Source of the DNA: UBA11606 sp965243715
GTDB taxonomy: Bacteria; Actinomycetota; Acidimicrobiia; Acidimicrobiales; Aldehydirespiratoraceae
Direction of reading: 5' to 3'
NCBI GenBank assembly: GCA_965243715.1
Contig: CBDEVU010000017.1
Coordinates: forward strand, 310,001 to 374,000
Length of the DNA: 64,000 nt
Shown: positions 24,331 through 33,043 of the stretch, one piece after another
How positions within the stretch are numbered: position 1 is the stretch's first letter
Layout of the letters: every line of letters begins with the position of its first letter
Translations under genes and position numbers: made by a program
Notes under the pieces: generated by a model
Told to the model about the DNA's origin: nothing
Databases searched by the model: none
Seen by the model: the letters and a program-made list of their open reading frames with translations, nothing else

Positions 24331-25374
24331 CTACCCGTGCGGCGGCGAGGCGGGACCGGGTTGGAACACGACGCGGATATCTTCGCCCACGCGGTCGGTG
24401 GAGATGATGACGCCTCGCTGAACGTCAGCAATCGTGGCTGCTCCTGGTCCGCCAAACATGCCTTGCGCATCGTTTCCGCCGAACAGAACCGGGGCCAGGT
24501 AGAACACAAAGCGGTCGATCAGCCCAGCCCGGTTGAAGTTTGCCAGCACTCCCGCTCCGCCTTCGATCATTAGCTGCACGATTCCGTCGTCGCCAAGTTG
24601 GTCCAGTAGCCGGTCGAGGCGGCCATCCCACTGCACACACGGCTGCACCCGAGCGTTTTTCGCCACGGTCCCCAACACGATACGACGCGGATCGCTTGCC
24701 GCGGGAGTTCCCTCCGGTGGGGTCCAATCCCGCACCGTGAGCGCAGGGTTATCGACCCGCACTGTGGCCGCCCCGACAACAATGGCATCGGACTCGGCCC
24801 GCAGGCGATGAGAGTCCGCTCGTGCTTGAGGACCGGTGATCCACTGCGATGTTTTGTCGGGAGCCGCGGTACGGCCGTCAAGACTGATCCCGAGTTTGGC
24901 CACCACAAATGGGCGACCAGTCCGGCGGTGGTGCAGGTAAGGGGCAAGTTGCTCCTCGACCATTGCTCGTTCAATCCCAACCGCGACTTGTAGCCCGGCC
25001 TCTCGTAGTCGTTGGATGCCACCCCCCGCAACCAACGGGTCGGGGTCCTCGGTCCCGATGACAACCCGCGCCACCCTCGCCGCGATGAGCGCATCGGTAC
25101 ATGGCCCGGTGCGACCGCTATGGCAACAGGGCTCGAGCGTGGTGTAGACGGTAGCCCCTGCCGGATCGGGGTGAGCGGCTAGCGCCACCCGTTCGCCATG
25201 GCGACCGCCCGGAGGTTCCGTCGCCCCATCGGCGATGCTATTGGCCCCGACGATCACCGCTCCCACCCAGGGATTAGGCGAGGTTGAGTGGCGCACTCTC
25301 GCCGCGTTAGCCAGCGCCCGCCGCATCAGAGCACCGTCGTTACTCGCCGCGTTGAGAAGTCCCGCCTCAGCCAT
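24331..25374 (-). CDS. ribD: Bifunctional riboflavin deaminase/reductase RibD
   Basis: RibD deaminates and then reduces the GTP-derived pyrimidine in riboflavin synthesis. The N-terminal deaminase domain has PNPWVGAVIV, the zinc-site region HGERVALAAHPDPAGATVY, and LEPCCHSGRTGPCTDA. The usual HAE is HGE here, keeping the His and Glu. The C-terminal reductase domain starts at RPFVVAKLGISLDGRTA and includes DAIVVGAATVRVDNPALTVR. The 347-residue length is normal. Its ATG overlaps the mog stop by 8 bp. ribE, ribA and ribH are not in the window. Confidence 0.93.
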   Translation of the reverse strand: MAEAGLLNAASNDGALMRRALANAARVRHSTSPNPWVGAVIVGANSIADGATEPPGGRHGERVALAAHPDPAGATVYTTLEPCCHSGRTGPCTDALIAARVARVVIGTEDPDPLVAGGGIQRLREAGLQVAVGIERAMVEEQLAPYLHHRRTGRPFVVAKLGISLDGRTAAPDKTSQWITGPQARADSHRLRAESDAIVVGAATVRVDNPALTVRDWTPPEGTPAASDPRRIVLGTVAKNARVQPCVQWDGRLDRLLDQLGDDGIVQLMIEGGAGVLANFNRAGLIDRFVFYLAPVLFGGNDAQGMFGGPGAATIADVQRGVIISTDRVGEDIRVVFQPGPASPPHG

Positions 25375-25870
25375 GCCCAGCGGACCCCGACCCTTCCCCT
25401 GATGGATGGGGATCGTAGTTGTCGACTAGCAAGGCCACTGCGTGTGACAAGACGTCGATGACCGCCTCCACCGTTTCGATACACCCTTTCGCCGAGCCAG
25501 GAGTGTTGATGATGAGGGCCGTGTCAAGCGTTCCACAGACGCCGCGGCTTAGACGTCCAAGCGGATTAACTAAGCGCATGGCCTCGGCCAGACCCGGAGC
25601 TTGGCGATCAATCACCGCTGAGGTTCCCTCCGGGGTGCGATCTCGGGGCCCGAAACCGGTGCCGCCAGTAGTGACGATAAGGCCATGGAACCCCGCTGCA
25701 AGGCGAGTAAGAGCCGACCGCACCGGCTCTATTCCGTCCTCGCTGACCGCGCGCTCCACCACGTTCCAGCCCGCCTCAACGAGATAGGCCTCAAGAATCG
25801 CTCCGGACTTATCTTCGCGGGTACCAGCAATGACACCATCAGAAACGGTGAGAATCTTGACCGACAGCAT
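25367..25870 (-). CDS. mog: Molybdopterin adenylyltransferase-type protein (MoaB/Mog family)
   Basis: This 167-residue MoCF-domain protein would adenylylate molybdopterin or bind it during molybdenum-cofactor synthesis. The motif TTGGTGFGPRDRTPEGTSAV (about 68-87) and the C-terminal INTPGSAKGCIE are diagnostic. MoaB and Mog cannot be told apart from sequence alone. It heads the mog-ribD-hisG run; the ribD overlap (ATGGCTGA) suggests coupling. No other moa or moe gene is near. Confidence 0.85.
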   Translation of the reverse strand: MLSVKILTVSDGVIAGTREDKSGAILEAYLVEAGWNVVERAVSEDGIEPVRSALTRLAAGFHGLIVTTGGTGFGPRDRTPEGTSAVIDRQAPGLAEAMRLVNPLGRLSRGVCGTLDTALIINTPGSAKGCIETVEAVIDVLSHAVALLVDNYDPHPSGEGSGSAGHG

Positions 25871-25882
25871 GGCGACACGTTA
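25871..25882 (-). promoter_or_regulatory. Putative leaderless -10 element before mog
   Basis: On the minus strand TAACGT (25882-25877) ends 6 nt before the mog ATG, with no Shine-Dalgarno between. The 25883-25994 gap to the divergent plus-strand gene holds no other recognised element. Confidence 0.4.
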
Positions 25883-25994
25883 GCCATCCCCAAAGAAACC
25901 AGACTAAAGAGCCGCTTGGATAACTGTGTAGACTGACTCGCTCCCGCCACCAGAGGTCAAAGAATCGAGATACTAATTGTTTACCCAAACCCTA

Positions 25995-26270
25995 ATGATC
26001 GCTCAAAATATTGAGGGCGACTCGGCCGGTTACCACCGAACTCGAATCGCTATGGCGGTCTTGGTCCTATTCTGGTTGCTGTCACTCGCAGGCTCGGCTT
26101 CGGCAGATCCGTTCGGAGTCGGGGGTTCGGAAACGGGCTGGTTGGCCGACAACCACGATCACGATTACTGCTGGTCTACCGGCTTCACTGGGACGAGTTT
26201 ACGGAACAGCGCTGCCGAGCGCCGTGCGTGGCACATCTACCGCCGAAACCTACTAGGTTCATACTCGTAA
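25995..26270 (+). CDS. Short secreted protein of unknown function
   Basis: I do not recognise this 91-residue protein. The ATG at 25995 is one possible start (a TTG at 25977 is in frame). A later Met opens a clear signal peptide, MAVLVLFWLLSLAGSASA, with a plausible cleavage before DPFGVGG. The mature part contains DNHDHDYCW and an Arg-rich tail and then stops abruptly. The His/Asp/Cys motif resembles the start of larger exported proteins, so this may be a truncated remnant. It is followed 30 bp later by a lipoprotein gene on the same strand. Confidence 0.4.
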   Translation: MIAQNIEGDSAGYHRTRIAMAVLVLFWLLSLAGSASADPFGVGGSETGWLADNHDHDYCWSTGFTGTSLRNSAAERRAWHIYRRNLLGSYS

Positions 26271-26300
26271 CCACATGAACGATCTAGAGGTCGTGACATC

Positions 26301-26951
26301 ATGAACACCTGTCCTAGTATTCCTGACAGCCTAAGGAAACGGTTGCAGCCGAAACTTCTCACTTGGGTCTTAGGGTTCCTCACGCTAGTTCTAGTGGCGG
26401 CGGGTTGTGAATCTCACAGCGAATCCGATGAGGTTTTCGTCGACACGTACGACTCGTACTTCCAGTCTTTTTCGATCGACTACAACCCGTCGCCCGATAT
26501 TGAGGATCTGAGCAGGCGGTCCACGGTCGTAGTCGAAGCCGTCCTCGTCGATGTTGAGGACGGGCGGTTCATCGCCGATTTGGAGACCGAACCGCTGTGG
26601 TTTCATATAAATCTCGTGTTCGAGGCTGACGACAAGGAGCGCTACTATGTGGAACTGCCACGGCCGAACGACTCATCGGTGGATCAGTTGAGGTCAGTGC
26701 TACCGATCGGTGCTCGTAGTGTCGTCTATCTCCAACCGAACAATGATCCGCTCGAAGGAGTCTGGTTTAACTCTCGGGCCGACGGCAATGAGTGGTTCTT
26801 CACTACACCTCAAGGCTGGATCCTCGATCATCCAGAGCGGGGAATCGTGTTTCCACTGGAAGATAGCAAGAACGAATCGCCGTTTCTCGACACCTTAATG
26901 AACCCAGGGCAGTCGCTTGGCGATTGGCTCGTTTCGGAAAAGCGGAGCTAG
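26301..26951 (+). CDS. Putative lipoprotein of unknown function
   Basis: The 216-residue protein has a signal with lipobox LVAAGC (Cys at residue 36), so it is probably anchored outside the membrane. The mature part is acidic and rich in aromatic residues (DTYDSYFQSFSIDYNPSPDI, GWILDHPERGIVF). No family was recognised. GAGG 10 nt before the ATG may be the ribosome site. It converges with rsmB, 48 bp away. Its base use seems less GC-rich than the housekeeping neighbours, in line with an accessory gene. Confidence 0.65.
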   Translation: MNTCPSIPDSLRKRLQPKLLTWVLGFLTLVLVAAGCESHSESDEVFVDTYDSYFQSFSIDYNPSPDIEDLSRRSTVVVEAVLVDVEDGRFIADLETEPLWFHINLVFEADDKERYYVELPRPNDSSVDQLRSVLPIGARSVVYLQPNNDPLEGVWFNSRADGNEWFFTTPQGWILDHPERGIVFPLEDSKNESPFLDTLMNPGQSLGDWLVSEKRS

Positions 26952-26999
26952 CTATCGCATCACCGTGCGCCGAGCGTTATCGCTCATTTACCCAGCCGA

Positions 27000-28133
27000 T
27001 CAGCGACGCCGCCAACGAGCGAGAACCATACCGTCGACGGCCGGGCCCGGTAGCAGTCGATATACGGTAGCGGTCAGCGCCTCCCAGTCGCCCTCCGGGG
27101 CAGCCGCTGGGACGAACCCCGCGGCTTGGAGGCCAGCTTTGGTGGCGGCGACCACCCCGACTGATTCGGCGTTGGTGAGCGTGCAAACGCTGTACACCAA
27201 CCAACCACCGGGGCGAACCAGGCGTGCCGCGGCAAGCAGCATCGATGCTTGCAGGGTCGCCAAGTTGTCAATGTCGCCCAGAGCAATCCGCCACCGAGCA
27301 TCGGGGCGACGACGAAGCGCACCGAGGCCCGAACAGGGGGCGTCGACGAGTACCGCTTCGAACTGCTCGCCCCGAAAGGGAGGGTTCGTGGCGTCGGCTT
27401 GGATCACATGCAGATCGTCGAGTTCGAGCCGCTCGCGGTTGGCCACGATGAGTCCCACCCGGTGGTGGCGTTGGTCGCCTGCCACTACCCGCATCCCACG
27501 GCGGGCTAGGGCGGTCGCCTTCCCGCCCGGAGCGGCGCAGAGATCCAGCACGAGATCCCCCGGGCCGCCCGGCACGGCCGCGGCAACCTGCTGCGAGCTT
27601 GGGTCCTGGACGTAGCCATCGTCGCGGGTAGATACGGGCGCCGGCTGGTTCATGGACCGCAGTACTTGTTCGGCTCGGTCAGCGCCGAGGTCAGCGCTAA
27701 GCGTGCCCAGGATCCAGTCGGGGTAACTCAAGTCCACGCCCAGCGAAGGGTAAACAACGCCTGCTTTGACCGCCCCGGCCACCTTACGTAGTACCGCGTT
27801 GACCAACCCTCGGAACCGTTTCGGCGTGGCGTCCACGGTGGCCGAAACCGCGGCGTGTGGCGGAGTGTCGAGGTGCAACAACTGATGGGCACCTAGGCGC
27901 AGAGCGGCGCGAGCCGACGGGGGCGGCGGCTGCACTAGGAACCGATCGACGAGATGATCCAGTCGCCGCCGCATTCGGGTGCTGCCGTAGACCAGTTCGG
28001 TAACAAATCCTTTGTCGCGTGGTTCAAGATCGCTGGCCGCCAACAACTTCGACAAGACAAGGTTGGCGTAGGCCCCCTGTTCGTCGATCCGAACCACGGC
28101 TTGAATCGCGAGGCGCCGAGCGTTATCCGTCAC
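27000..28133 (-). CDS. rsmB: 16S rRNA (cytosine-967 C5)-methyltransferase
   Basis: RsmB methylates C967 of 16S rRNA using SAM. The N-terminal NusB-like RNA-binding region (residues 1 to about 130) is followed by the methyltransferase core: LVLDLCAAPGGKATALA, the catalytic-pair cysteines in VDAPCSGLGALRRRPDARWR and LVYSVCTLTNAES. The start is the GTG at 28133, whose GTGA overlaps the fmt stop; the frame upstream to 28178 lies entirely inside fmt. It ends the def-fmt-rsmB operon. Confidence 0.94.
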   Translation of the reverse strand: MTDNARRLAIQAVVRIDEQGAYANLVLSKLLAASDLEPRDKGFVTELVYGSTRMRRRLDHLVDRFLVQPPPPSARAALRLGAHQLLHLDTPPHAAVSATVDATPKRFRGLVNAVLRKVAGAVKAGVVYPSLGVDLSYPDWILGTLSADLGADRAEQVLRSMNQPAPVSTRDDGYVQDPSSQQVAAAVPGGPGDLVLDLCAAPGGKATALARRGMRVVAGDQRHHRVGLIVANRERLELDDLHVIQADATNPPFRGEQFEAVLVDAPCSGLGALRRRPDARWRIALGDIDNLATLQASMLLAAARLVRPGGWLVYSVCTLTNAESVGVVAATKAGLQAAGFVPAAAPEGDWEALTATVYRLLPGPAVDGMVLARWRRR

Positions 28134-29005
28134 TCCCCCAACCGATCGTTGGCTGTCCAGCGAGCACCGTTGCTCCAAGCTCGGGCGTCCATTGGTAGCT
28201 TCCCCTCCGGCTGGACCTCCAGCAACTCGAGATAACCCGAACCGCTCGGGACAACAACCCCGACAGCATCCGCGGCGGACGAAACCACCCGAGACCGCAG
28301 CACCTTCAGCCGCTTACCCCGTGCGATCGTAAAGGCACCCTCGACGCGGACTCGGCGATGAACCTCTAGCGCGGATTGCGACCAGTTGATCTCTCGTTCG
28401 GTCGCGGTGATCTTGGCCGCGTAACTCGGGTCACCGTATTGGGGCGACGGGGTGGGGAAACCCTCGGCCAGGGCGACTAGGAGTTGAACGGTCCCCATTT
28501 CGACCAAGCGCCCGCGCAAATCAGCGAGAGTCTCGTCGTCGCCGATGGGGATAGCCCCCCTGCTATACACGTCACCGGTGTCTAGATCCTCGGCCACATC
28601 CATAAGACAGACGCCCGTTTCCCGGTCGCCCGCGAGGATCGCCCGCTCCACGGGGGCGGCCCCCCGCCAGCGGGGCAACAAGGAAAAGTGCAGGTTCACG
28701 AACGACAGCGCGTCGAGCATCGGGGCTGGTATGAGCTGACCAAAGGCCACCACTACCGCTAGGTCGGCTGGGACCGAGGCGAGATCCAAGAGATCATCGG
28801 TGGTCGATAGGCCGAGTTCTTCCGCCACGGCTTTGACCGGGGCGGGTCGCTTTTTCTGCCCTCGACCTTGCCGAGCATCGGGGCCCGAAACCACGAGTGA
28901 AATGTCGTACCCGGCGGCGAGTAAGGCCCGCAACGGAGACACCGCCAGGGCGGGAGTTCCAAGGTAGATGATCCGCCGAATCTCAGCCGGCGGGGGGCGA
29001 CTCAC
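28130..29005 (-). CDS. fmt: Methionyl-tRNA formyltransferase
   Basis: Fmt formylates initiator Met-tRNA. The 291-residue protein starts IRRIIYLGTPALAVSPL and has the formyl-THF site FVNLHFSLLPRWRGAAPVE, followed by DVAEDLDTGDVYSRGAIPI. The C-terminal OB domain is present (SYAAKITATEREINWSQSA onward). The start is GTG, overlapping the def stop (GTGA). Coupling with def places formylation and deformylation in one operon, as in most bacteria. Confidence 0.96.
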   Translation of the reverse strand: MSRPPPAEIRRIIYLGTPALAVSPLRALLAAGYDISLVVSGPDARQGRGQKKRPAPVKAVAEELGLSTTDDLLDLASVPADLAVVVAFGQLIPAPMLDALSFVNLHFSLLPRWRGAAPVERAILAGDRETGVCLMDVAEDLDTGDVYSRGAIPIGDDETLADLRGRLVEMGTVQLLVALAEGFPTPSPQYGDPSYAAKITATEREINWSQSALEVHRRVRVEGAFTIARGKRLKVLRSRVVSSAADAVGVVVPSGSGYLELLEVQPEGKLPMDARAWSNGARWTANDRLGE

Positions 29006-29529
29006 GGCAAGTGCAGTCCGCCGCTCGCCACCTTCGCGGCGGCGCCGATCTGCTGGTCGCGCAGCGTCTTGAGAGCTGCTTTACGGGTGTCGTCGTCGAG
29101 TCGTTCGATCAGCAGCGTGCCCGCCAGATGATCCAGTTCGTGCTGGAACATGCGCGCTTCGAGTTCGTCGGCTTCATACGACACCTCGTTGCCGTCGAGG
29201 TCGTGACCAACAACGTGGACGGTCTTGGGTCGGGTAATTTCCCACGATAGGCCTGGCACCGAGAGACAGCCCTCCTCAAATACCCATTCCCCGTCGGAGT
29301 CGATGATCTCTGGGTTGACAATGGCCTGCGGACCCAGGCCTAGGTCCCAGACGAACAAACGCTTCTGCACGCCGACCTGAGGAGCCGCCAGGCCCAGACC
29401 GGGAGCGGCGTACATCGTTTCGATCATGTCGTCGGCGAGGCGTACCAGCGCGGCGTCAATATTGGTAACGTCGCGCGCCTTTTGCCGAAGGACGGGATCG
29501 CCGATCAGACGAATGTCGTAGGCAGCCAT
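29002..29529 (-). CDS. def: Peptide deformylase
   Basis: Def removes the formyl group from new proteins. The 175-residue protein has all three metal/active-site motifs: GLGLAAPQVG (44-53), EEGCLSVPG with metal Cys88, and FQHELDHLAG with His130, Glu131 and His134. It is the first gene of def-fmt-rsmB and is divergent from a methyltransferase gene with only 38 bp between. Confidence 0.97.
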   Translation of the reverse strand: MAAYDIRLIGDPVLRQKARDVTNIDAALVRLADDMIETMYAAPGLGLAAPQVGVQKRLFVWDLGLGPQAIVNPEIIDSDGEWVFEEGCLSVPGLSWEITRPKTVHVVGHDLDGNEVSYEADELEARMFQHELDHLAGTLLIERLDDDTRKAALKTLRDQQIGAAAKVASGGLHLP

Positions 29530-29541
29530 GGTTACAGCGTA
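29530..29541 (-). promoter_or_regulatory. Putative leaderless -10 element before def
   Basis: TACGCT (29541-29536 on the minus strand) ends 6 nt before the def ATG. On the other strand TACCGT (29555-29560) ends 7 nt before the GTG of the divergent methyltransferase gene, so both promoters fit in the short gap without room for leaders. Confidence 0.4.
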
Positions 29542-29567
29542 CCCAACCCACGGCTACCGTCGACACA

Positions 29568-30194
29568 GTGAGCAACGACCATTACTTCGACCCTGATCCA
29601 GCGGTTGCGTCCGCGCCTCGGCCCGTCGAGGTCAATCTGGCTGACGTGTCACTGCGGTTGACGACCGACCGCGGGGTGTTCAGCGCCGACCATCTCGACG
29701 CAGGGACCAAGCTCTTGTTGCTCGAACACCCACCCCTCGAAGAACACGAAACCCGCATCCTTGACCTGGGTTGTGGTTGGGGGGCCATTGCCTGCGTCGC
29801 CGCGGTTCGTTCACCGAACGCTCATATCTGGGCCGTCGACCCTAATAACCGAGCCCGGTCCCTCACCGCGGCCAACGCCGCCATTGTCGGAGCCACCAAG
29901 CGCATCACCGTTAGCGCACCGGAGGAAGTCGATGAAGCCCAACCCTTTGACCGAATCCTCAGCAATCCCCCCATCAGAATTGGAAAACCGGCCCTGCACG
30001 CCCTCCTTCTGCGCTGGTTACCGCAATTGACGCCCGCGGGGGTCGCCCACCTTGTCGTTCAGCGCCATCTCGGGAGCGACTCGCTGGCCCGGTGGCTCAA
30101 CGATCAGGGCTTCGCCACCCAACGGCTACTGAGTCGGGCGGGCTTTCGTATCCTCGAAGTCCGACCCTCTGAGTGGACGGAGATCCCCGCATGA
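29568..30194 (+). CDS. RsmC/MTS-type class I SAM methyltransferase
   Basis: The 208-residue protein has SAM motif I ILDLGCGWGAIACVAAV (about 64-80), the acidic loop AVDPNNRA, and the catalytic NPPI motif (RILSNPPIRIG), which marks an N-methyltransferase acting on an exocyclic base amine. It resembles the C-terminal MTS domain of RsmC, so a 16S rRNA guanine N2 target is possible but unproven. The start is GTG at 29568. Its TGA overlaps the ATG of the next gene. Confidence 0.85.
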   Translation: MSNDHYFDPDPAVASAPRPVEVNLADVSLRLTTDRGVFSADHLDAGTKLLLLEHPPLEEHETRILDLGCGWGAIACVAAVRSPNAHIWAVDPNNRARSLTAANAAIVGATKRITVSAPEEVDEAQPFDRILSNPPIRIGKPALHALLLRWLPQLTPAGVAHLVVQRHLGSDSLARWLNDQGFATQRLLSRAGFRILEVRPSEWTEIPA

Positions 30195-30712
30195 CCCACC
30201 TCGACAGCACGGGCCTGAAGCGACTCCATCGCGAGTGGCGTCGTCAAACCACCGGCCGGGTAGCCCTCGTACTCGACCACGTGCAGAACCCCTTCAATCT
30301 GGGATCCATTGTGCGCACAGCCGCTGCCGAACGCATCGATCATGTCTTTATCGGGGGCGGCACCGAACCGTCGCACGCCAAAGTCAACAAGACCGCCCTC
30401 GGCACAGCCCGCTATCTCACTTGGTCAACGTTCGCCGACGGCCCCGCCGCTGTCAGGGCCGCACACGCCGCGCGCTATCAGTGTGTCGCCATCGAACTCA
30501 CTTCCGAGGCCGTACCCCTCCACGAGGTGGCCATGGACGTGGACGTTGCTTTGGTTATCGGCCACGAGGACCGCGGCGTTACCGCGGCGACGTTAGCGGT
30601 ATGCGACGCGGTGGCCTTCATCCCCCAACTGGGAAAGGTCGGCTCGCTCAACGTGGCCAGCGCGGCGGCGATCGCCATGTATGAAGCTCGGCGACGGAGT
30701 TGGATTCGCTAG
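30191..30712 (+). CDS. SpoU-family RNA 2'-O-methyltransferase (second TrmH-like gene)
   Basis: This 173-residue SPOUT protein has the three SpoU motifs: VQNPFNLGSIVRTAAAE, ALVIGHEDRGVT and VGSLNVASAAAIAMYEARR. It is shorter than the TrmH-like protein at 19.5-20.3 kb and lacks its N-terminal substrate-binding domain; target unknown. The ATG at 30191 overlaps the stop of the upstream methyltransferase (ATGA), pairing two RNA-modification genes. It overlaps the convergent gene's end by 4 bp. Confidence 0.88.
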   Translation: MTHLDSTGLKRLHREWRRQTTGRVALVLDHVQNPFNLGSIVRTAAAERIDHVFIGGGTEPSHAKVNKTALGTARYLTWSTFADGPAAVRAAHAARYQCVAIELTSEAVPLHEVAMDVDVALVIGHEDRGVTAATLAVCDAVAFIPQLGKVGSLNVASAAAIAMYEARRRSWIR

Positions 30713-31248
30713 CGCGGCGGAACCGCTTCACGGCACACGTCGATGACCCGTTGCGCCAAACCATCGTCGTTGACAAAGATATTCGCCCCGCACTCGAGGT
30801 AACGATCGGCGCCGTCGAAGAAGACCGCCACCAACACTTGAGTCTCGCCTGCCGCGGTGCGAGCGGTGAGGGATCGGCTGCGTTCGTCGTTGTCTACCTC
30901 AAGGTCAAAAAGGAGGTCGCCTGCCGCCGCTTGGGCGTTGACGAACGTGGGAAGTTCGGCGCTGAGGGCGAGCCATTCCTCCCGCGAGCGGTTCGCACAG
31001 CCGTCGGGTCCGCACGCCCAAGCAACGACCCAACGGTCGGTTGTCCGATTGGCCTCGACGGGCGGGAGGTATTCGAAGAGTCGATCGGGGTTCGCCGACC
31101 AGCCCGCGGGAACCTCCACCGCAACTCCGTCGGCAGTCGTTGTTCGCACGAGGACCGGTGATTCGTTAGCGGTCAGGACCAGAATTATTCCAACCAGTCC
31201 GAACAGGACCAAGCCCAGTTGAACCAGCCGACGCAACATGGCCGTCAT
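30709..31248 (-). CDS. Membrane-anchored protein of unknown function
   Basis: The 179-residue protein has one N-terminal hydrophobic helix, LVQLGLVLFGLVGIILVLTA (about 8-27), probably an uncleaved anchor with the rest outside the membrane. The outer part has VAVEVPAGWSANPDRLFEYL and four cysteines (ACGPDGC, then ECGAN and VCREA), which could form two disulfides. I recognise no family. Its ATG overlaps the priA stop (ATGA), so it is the last gene of the long run that includes metK and priA. Confidence 0.65.
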   Translation of the reverse strand: MTAMLRRLVQLGLVLFGLVGIILVLTANESPVLVRTTTADGVAVEVPAGWSANPDRLFEYLPPVEANRTTDRWVVAWACGPDGCANRSREEWLALSAELPTFVNAQAAAGDLLFDLEVDNDERSRSLTARTAAGETQVLVAVFFDGADRYLECGANIFVNDDGLAQRVIDVCREAVPPR

Positions 31249-33026
31249 ACTCGCAGCGGATCAACCTCAACCCGCACTCGGGCCGCGGGTCGCGGCGTAG
31301 CCCGCAAAACGTCGAGGATCGGTTCGAGGTTGGTTCCCCGAATAAGCCAGCGGTCATCTAGGGGCCCTCGCACGTGGAAGGCGTCGCTGTCACCAAGAGC
31401 GGCGATGAACTCGGCCCCGCCCTTACCCGACACCGCGACCTGGGCTCCGTAGGGCGGTAGTTGCAGAGCCTGACGGCGATCGCGTTCGGCTCGAGCAACG
31501 ATCGAAGGGTCGCCTCGGCGGGCCGCTTCGAGCACCTCATGGGCAGGCTGGCGGGTCTGGATGACGATACGCCCGCCCCCGCCGCGGCCACCGGTGAGAC
31601 GCGCCGCATGAGCCAAGAGCGCCATTGCCTGCTCGGTAGCCCGTTGGCGCACAGCTAGAAGTTCCTGATCAAAATCTAAAAAGACCACGACGTCGGCCGA
31701 GTCGATGCCATGGAGGACGGCTTCGGTACCGATCAGCACGCGACGATCGATGCCTTCGGCCTTCCCTGCGCTGATCTTACCTACCGGTTCACCAACGAAC
31801 GCTTCGAGTTCTTCGTGGGCCCGCTCAACTCCGAGGCGAAGGTTCTTGATGGCGGTGCCGCCGCAGTCGACGCACACGAGGGGCCGCCGCTCCGTGCCGT
31901 CCGGCGACACTAATTCGTCGTCCAGTAGGACCATCGTGACGCGACCATCGAGCGATCGCATTAATTCTCCGCAACCCCGACAGGCCATCAGTCGGGATCG
32001 ACCTTTGCGGTTGAGTACACATACGACCCGCCGATCACCGTCGATAAAGCGCTTCAGGTCTTCCGCGAATGGTCCGCCTCTGACGCGCTGGTCAAGGCGT
32101 CGGTCAAGGGTGTCCACGATAGGCCACTCTTGGCGCTCCGCGGCGCGTTCTGGGCGCAGCAGCGGGCCGATGTTCAGAGCCTCGAGCGACGGGACCGGAC
32201 TAGTCAGAACCGCCGGAACCGCGGCTCGACGGGCACGTTCAAGGACCACGTCTCGGGCGTGCCAGGCGGGTGTGCTTTCCTCTTTCAAGCGTTCGTCGTG
32301 TTCGTCGAGGACCAGCACCGCGGCCAAGTTCGGCATGGGCATCCACGCCGCCGAACGAGGGCCAACAACGGTGGCGCCACCCGCCGCGGTCGCCCACTCT
32401 CTTACTCCGAGGGCCACCCGTACCCCGGCGCGCCGCAGAGCAACCGCCAACCGACGAGCCCGGCGAATATCGGGCACCAGAATTAGCGCATCGCCGTGAC
32501 GACAGGCAGCGAGCGCTATTCCTACGCCGTCATCGGCGGGCGGCGTCCTCACCGTTGCCAAACCGTGGGCGAACGCATCGTCGAAGACATCATCAGGTCC
32601 GGAGGGCACGGGAGCGGACCGACCGGCGGTCGCCGCTCCCGGGATCATCTGCGCGGGCGAGGCGGCCCGCATGAACGAAACTCGGCGACCGGCCCAGCGC
32701 CACGCGGCCCATTCGGTGAGGTCAAGGATCGAGGAATCGGGACCGATACCGCTCAGCTTCGCCAGTTCGACGAGGGCCACGCTTGACGACGGCTCAACGT
32801 CGAGGGCGGTCACCCATCCGCCCACTCGGCGGCCCGCCAGCGGCACTCGAACCATCGAACCAACAGCTAGGCGCGAACTGCGACCGTCGTCCCACTTGGC
32901 TGGAACGAGATAATCGAACTCCTTGCTAATGGCGAGTACGTCAGGCAGAACGCGCACCACCCGCCCCGCCGGAAGTACTACGGGCCCGCGGGGCCGACCG
33001 AGGTCGAAGCGACCCTGATCCGACAC
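31245..33026 (-). CDS. priA: PriA-like primosomal protein N' lacking helicase motifs
   Basis: The N-terminal DNA-binding domain is typical (RVLPDVLAISKEFDYLVP, then MVRVPLAGRRVGGWVTAL). Where other PriA proteins carry Walker A GxTGSGKT, this one has TVRTPPADDGVGIALA, and the DEEH box is DEHD. The zinc part has two CxxC pairs (ACRGCGEL and VCVDCGGT) rather than eight cysteines. Actinobacterial PriA proteins are known to lack detectable helicase motifs, so it probably acts as a binding platform in replication restart. The start is taken as the GTG at 33026, 17 bp after metK with GAGG upstream; the frame extends into metK. Confidence 0.87.
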   Translation of the reverse strand: MSDQGRFDLGRPRGPVVLPAGRVVRVLPDVLAISKEFDYLVPAKWDDGRSSRLAVGSMVRVPLAGRRVGGWVTALDVEPSSSVALVELAKLSGIGPDSSILDLTEWAAWRWAGRRVSFMRAASPAQMIPGAATAGRSAPVPSGPDDVFDDAFAHGLATVRTPPADDGVGIALAACRHGDALILVPDIRRARRLAVALRRAGVRVALGVREWATAAGGATVVGPRSAAWMPMPNLAAVLVLDEHDERLKEESTPAWHARDVVLERARRAAVPAVLTSPVPSLEALNIGPLLRPERAAERQEWPIVDTLDRRLDQRVRGGPFAEDLKRFIDGDRRVVCVLNRKGRSRLMACRGCGELMRSLDGRVTMVLLDDELVSPDGTERRPLVCVDCGGTAIKNLRLGVERAHEELEAFVGEPVGKISAGKAEGIDRRVLIGTEAVLHGIDSADVVVFLDFDQELLAVRQRATEQAMALLAHAARLTGGRGGGGRIVIQTRQPAHEVLEAARRGDPSIVARAERDRRQALQLPPYGAQVAVSGKGGAEFIAALGDSDAFHVRGPLDDRWLIRGTNLEPILDVLRATPRPAARVRVEVDPLRV

Positions 33027-33043
33027 CGACGCCTCGGACGAGA

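Noticed and set aside
27000..28178. A longer RsmB starting at 28178
   Set aside because: The extra 15 codons lie wholly inside fmt; the GTGA overlap at 28133-28130 is the normal layout of this operon.
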